Assembly: GCA_963920575.1 (NCBI GenBank)
Contig: OY986966.1
Span: 22,019,656 to 22,083,655, forward strand
DNA length: 64,000 bases
Direction of reading: 5' to 3'
From: Narthecium ossifragum
Taxonomy: Eukaryota; Streptophyta; Magnoliopsida; Dioscoreales; Nartheciaceae
Positions 61,039-64,000 of the stretch are shown here, piece after piece (positions within the stretch are counted from its first letter, which is position 1; each line of letters opens with the position of its first letter). The notes under the pieces are model-generated. The model saw nothing but the letters and a program-made list of their open reading frames with translations, had not been told where the DNA came from and made no database searches. The translations under genes and the position numbers were made by a program.

Positions 61039-61129
61039 ACATCCTTGATGAGTGTCCCTTTGCACGTCGAGGATGTGGAGGGGATGAGTCTTTATGGCAC
61101 ATCCTTGATGAGTGTCCCTTTGCACGTCG
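61039..61129 (+). repeat. 60-bp-spaced duplication inside the LINE zf-RVT region
   Basis: The 31-bp segment containing ATCCTTGATGAGTGTCCC occurs at 61039-61069 and exactly again at 61099-61129. It duplicates the LDECPF zinc-binding segment, and the first copy is out of frame with the rest. Confidence 0.85.
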
Positions 61130-61859
61130 GGTATGGGAGGTTCTTCTTCCATCTACTAGTGGCTCGAGCTTGGATAATCTCATGGGTATACTGGCATCGT
61201 CTTCTTTGGCTGATGAGGCTAAGAGGTGGATTAAAACCATTGTTGGATATGGTTATTAGTTATTGTGGAAGGAGAGGATTGAAGTTGTATGGAGAAACAA
61301 TTGCTACACTCTGGATGCCTTGGTTTGGCGCATTCAGAAACTAGCGGGGGAGTTCTAGCGTAATAAGGGGTGGAGTCATACAACCCCAACGACTTATGCT
61401 TCCAGGCGGCAGATTGGCTCTGTGATACAAACCGATGGTGCTTGGTTGCAGTGGTTTACTGAAGCGGGTATTGGCATTGCTTGCGGGGAGGTTGGGAGGA
61501 ACACACCGTCTTGGGTACTAGCAGAGAAAATTATGGCACACAGCTGTGATGAAGCGGAGATGGTGGCCATCCTTCGTGCTTTGGAAGAGGCGGTGGTGCG
61601 AGGAATTTACAGTTATCATTGAGACGGACTCTAACAGCATTGTTAACTTCATTAATGGGAGACAGATATGTCATTTAAATTTGGAGGCTATTCTCAAGAA
61701 GATTTGGAATGTAACTGCCTTCCTTGGGGGAGTAATTTTTACTTTTATACCATTGAATGAAAACGCGGTGACGGATGATCTCACTCGACGGGCAAGACAG
61801 GTTGCTGGTGTTGGGGCTGTAGTGTAAGATTAAATCAAGAGTTGTAACAACTCTCTTCC

Positions 61860-62372
61860 TTTGCTTCCAAATTCATACCCTATGCCTCAAACCAGTTTCC
61901 TTTCAAATGCAGTTGACAATTGAAAACAGAAATAGAAAAGCAGAGTGTTGGAAACAGACAAGGCTCATATGCCAAATTAAGCTGCATATATGGGTGAGGC
62001 CAAAGAAACCAACAAGCAGTATTGAATGATGTAAAGATAATCCCATCACAATTTTTCTCCATGAAATTAAGTGCCTAATCTACACCAAAAATGGCTTGTC
62101 TGACAATAAAATTACTGCAAACCTGGCTTTTTACATCAACAACAAGCTGGTGGAAGGTGCTCGCAGCTATATATGCAATAGGTTGGATGCGGAATAAGGT
62201 GACCACAAATGATGGCGATGTCTAGCTTGGCCGTTGTTCCTCTAAAAAAACAAATAATTAATTAGGGATACTTAATTTAATCCCGCAGCAACTAGCCATT
62301 ATGACAACTTAAGTTGTTTCGTGGAAGGCATCGTCTATCCTCGATGTCTCTCTCTCTCTATCACCAGTACTT

Positions 62373-62414
<42 letters not shown>

Positions 62415-63480
62415 CTTGAAGAACTATAAAAATATATACATAAAAAATCTGATTTTGGCAATGAAGGTGATCAATATTCCAGAACCAGCCTCTTCTGACT
62501 CGCATAATTCCATGAATATCGATCGATCGATCATGCAAATATCAAAATATTTATTTTGGTATCAATATTAATTACATAGTTTTTACGACATGAAAACAAA
62601 TAGCATGGTCTACAGTGGTAGTTGCGTCGTCCCTTTCTTGGGATTTAATTAATGTGTGAACACTATTTAATGGTGATATTGCCACATTAATCAATTTACC
62701 ACTAGAAGCAAACAAAAAAACTTGTACATCTAGAAATCATAAGTTAATTCTCCTTTAAGATTCTTTGGCACCCTTCATTATCTATCTATCTGTCAAGAAC
62801 ATCATCTGTGTTGAAATCAAGTCCGAATTCAGACCCACCAATAATTCACACTTGTAAAGCTAGAAGAGCTACCAGCTGAAAACATTCTTAGAAGGAAGGA
62901 AGAGTAGTTCCAAGCATGTGATCATGACCTAATCAGGCTTAAGCCCTTATTAGAGGCAAGGATCATCACATTCACATGGAATGCCGCGGAATCCAATCCA
63001 ATCCAATCCAATCATAAGGACTCTTTTCCTAATGAATTCACACTACGCTAGCTAGCTAGCTAGCTGGGTTCATGATATCATCTTTCTTTTTCAAATTAAG
63101 GCGTGGGTGAGGTGGATGCAACAGCCCGCCAGCCGGCTGGGGTGGAAGATGCATATGTGTGGTGCTTAAAAATTCCAGTTGACTTAATTGGTTCATCAAA
63201 ACGGTGGTTCAAAATCAACCATTCTCAGCAGCCAGCCAGCAATCCGACATATTATCCTATTCTTCATTTCATGTGATGATCAATTCAATATAAAAAGCTG
63301 ATCAATCCATCTGATGGCACCTATCCAAGCCATCTACATCATCCTCTCTCTCTCTCTCTCTCTTTCTCTTTAGGATCTATAGATAGAGGGAGGCCGGATT
63401 AGGATTAGGATTATTAGGAGGAGGAGGAGGAGGCAGCGTGCGTCGTGCATCAATTCACTGGCTGCAGGTTTGTAGCTTTG
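61860..63480. other. Intergenic DNA rich in simple repeats
   Basis: No gene is recognised between the LINE and the next gene. Simple repeats: (TA)18 at 62377-62412, CT runs at 62346-62358 and 63344-63362, ATCCA repeats at 62991-63013, GCTA repeats at 63047-63065 and GGA repeats at 63417-63432. The CT run and GGA run lie just upstream of the following gene and may be in its leader. Confidence 0.55.
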
Positions 63481-63946
63481 ATGATAACCAGCCATATATC
63501 CGGCGCCCGGCGAGCTTGTTCAGCAATATATATGTATCATAAGAGCAAATCTGGCTCTCTGCCATCGGCCAATTCTATGTTGGAAAAGGAAGGCAAGTAT
63601 CCTTATTTCTTCCTCCGCTCTCTTCTGCTGTTGCTGTTGATGGTCTGCGCCGCCAGTTCGATACTGAAACTAGCATCTCCGCCGCTGGCTTCTTCATCTC
63701 CGGCCTTGCGTAAGTATATATTCTTCAATCAGAAAACCAATTAATTTCTTCTCATCATATCATTGCAAACAGTATTTTTTCTTCATTCATGAGGTTGCTC
63801 TGCTCGGCCTTCTGCAGAATTAGCTGAAGTAAACAGATCAGAGATCGATTCCTTGATGACACATATTTCTTCCAAAGGCAATCACCTTCAAGCTCAAGAA
63901 GAGAAAAGCATCGTCCAATCCCTGCCATGTTCAGCTCTCATCGATG
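63481..63946 (+). CDS. 5' end of a gene for a single-pass (type II-like) membrane protein, partial
   Basis: Exon 1 runs from ATG at 63481 (or in-frame ATG at 63532) to 63709, donor GTAAGT. Exon 2 is 63818-63946, after TCTGCAG and before GTATTTTG. The two join in frame. The predicted N-terminus is short and basic (MYHKSKSGS from the second ATG), then a Leu-rich membrane segment (FFLRSLLLLLLMVC), then a stem-like Ser/Pro-rich stretch and EVNRSEIDSLMTHIS. That layout suits a Golgi type II enzyme such as a glycosyltransferase, but no catalytic domain is inside the window, so no function is assigned. The gene continues past 64000. Confidence 0.55.
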
Positions 63947-64000
63947 GTATTTTGAATTAATCATAGAACGAAGATATAGATATGTACCTTTCTTAATAGC

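Larger units (their letters stand above)
55519..61827 (+). pseudogene. LINE ORF2 pseudogene: RT, zf-RVT and RNase H
   Basis: Readable parts: DGIPTKFYTKNWGAVGGEV and WNEIFISFIPK (start of RT), then after the hAT-like element YKIVSTILVRRLNEVLEDL, IKVDLRSAYDRVRW, QRGLRQGDPLSPYLFLL and the catalytic YADDCLF near 57570-57590. LYRMF-like LCRMFLWKE follows, then after the solo LTR WHILDECPFARRVWEVLLP (zf-RVT) and RNase H (VIQTDGAWL, IETDSNSIVNFINGR). Stops include TAG at 57199-57201 and 57979-57981 where related proteins have Gln, and a frameshift near 61610. All insertions lie between intact flanking motifs, so the LINE is the oldest of the three. Confidence 0.85.
55500..61855 (+). mobile_element. 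LINE (plant L1-type) split by a hAT-like element and a solo LTR
   Basis: Three blocks give one ORF2 in order once the inserts are removed: 55500-55763, 57081-58348 and 60713-61855. The DFRPISLC motif of RT is interrupted by the hAT-like element, and the post-RT region by the solo LTR. The 5' end is missing (no endonuclease domain). No clear A tract or target duplication was found at the 3' end near 61855. Confidence 0.85.

Noticed and set aside
62314..62571. Plus- and minus-strand frames across the TA repeat
   Set aside because: They exist only because a (TA)18 microsatellite has no stops in some frames.
63395..63416. GGATTAGGATTAGGATTATTAGG as a telomere-like repeat
   Set aside because: The plant telomere unit is TTTAGGG. 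This is a three-copy simple repeat in a gene leader region.

Overview
The window is nuclear DNA of a flowering plant. It holds spliced genes with GT-AG introns, homologues of plant-only families and dense nested LTR retrotransposons. The steep GC fall from first exons to later exons in the three complete genes suggests a monocot, but the species cannot be named from this sequence.

Layout. (1) 1-9654: a young Ty3/gypsy (Tekay/Del-like) element at 468-9649 with near-identical 2.5-kb LTRs and a wrecked interior. It sits at what looks like an exon/intron border of a plastid ribulose-phosphate 3-epimerase fragment (minus strand, 9655-9745). (2) 10344-11912: a 5'-truncated LINE with a 15-bp target duplication. 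(3) 12307-16194: a complete 8-exon gene (+) for a secreted malectin-like/LRR protein. (4) 17021-20144: a complete 8-exon gene (-) for a METTL13/EEF1AKMT4-like methyltransferase. (5) 20634-28394: a Mutator-like TIR element, a solo LTR nested inside an older solo LTR, then a solo LTR of another family. (6) 28799-29660: a LINE ORF1 remnant. (7) 29987-36081: a complete 5-exon gene (-) for a plastid UPF0114 membrane protein, with a hAT-like element in intron 1. (8) 36207-54717: an 18.5-kb Tat-lineage gypsy element inserted 125 bp upstream of that gene's ATG. It has gag, PR, RT, RH, a second RNase H and IN, plus an antisense multi-part gene with a plant mobile domain, and its gag is split by a solo LTR. 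(9) 55101-61855: a MITE, then a LINE split by a hAT-like element (55764-57072) and a solo LTR (58349-60707). (10) 61860-64000: microsatellite-rich intergenic DNA and the 5' end of a gene (+) for a small-TM, probably type II membrane protein that runs off the window.

The genes do not form a pathway. Three host genes and one partial gene are islands in transposon DNA. Exact target-site duplications were found for most insertions, so their relative order can be read. Solo LTRs (five firm) outnumber full-length elements (two), and most nonsense changes in the elements are C-to-T or G-to-A, as expected after cytosine methylation. The least ordinary signals are clusters of GATCGATC palindromes in LTRs of at least two families, the antisense gene in the Tat element, and the young Tekay element whose coding region was already dead.
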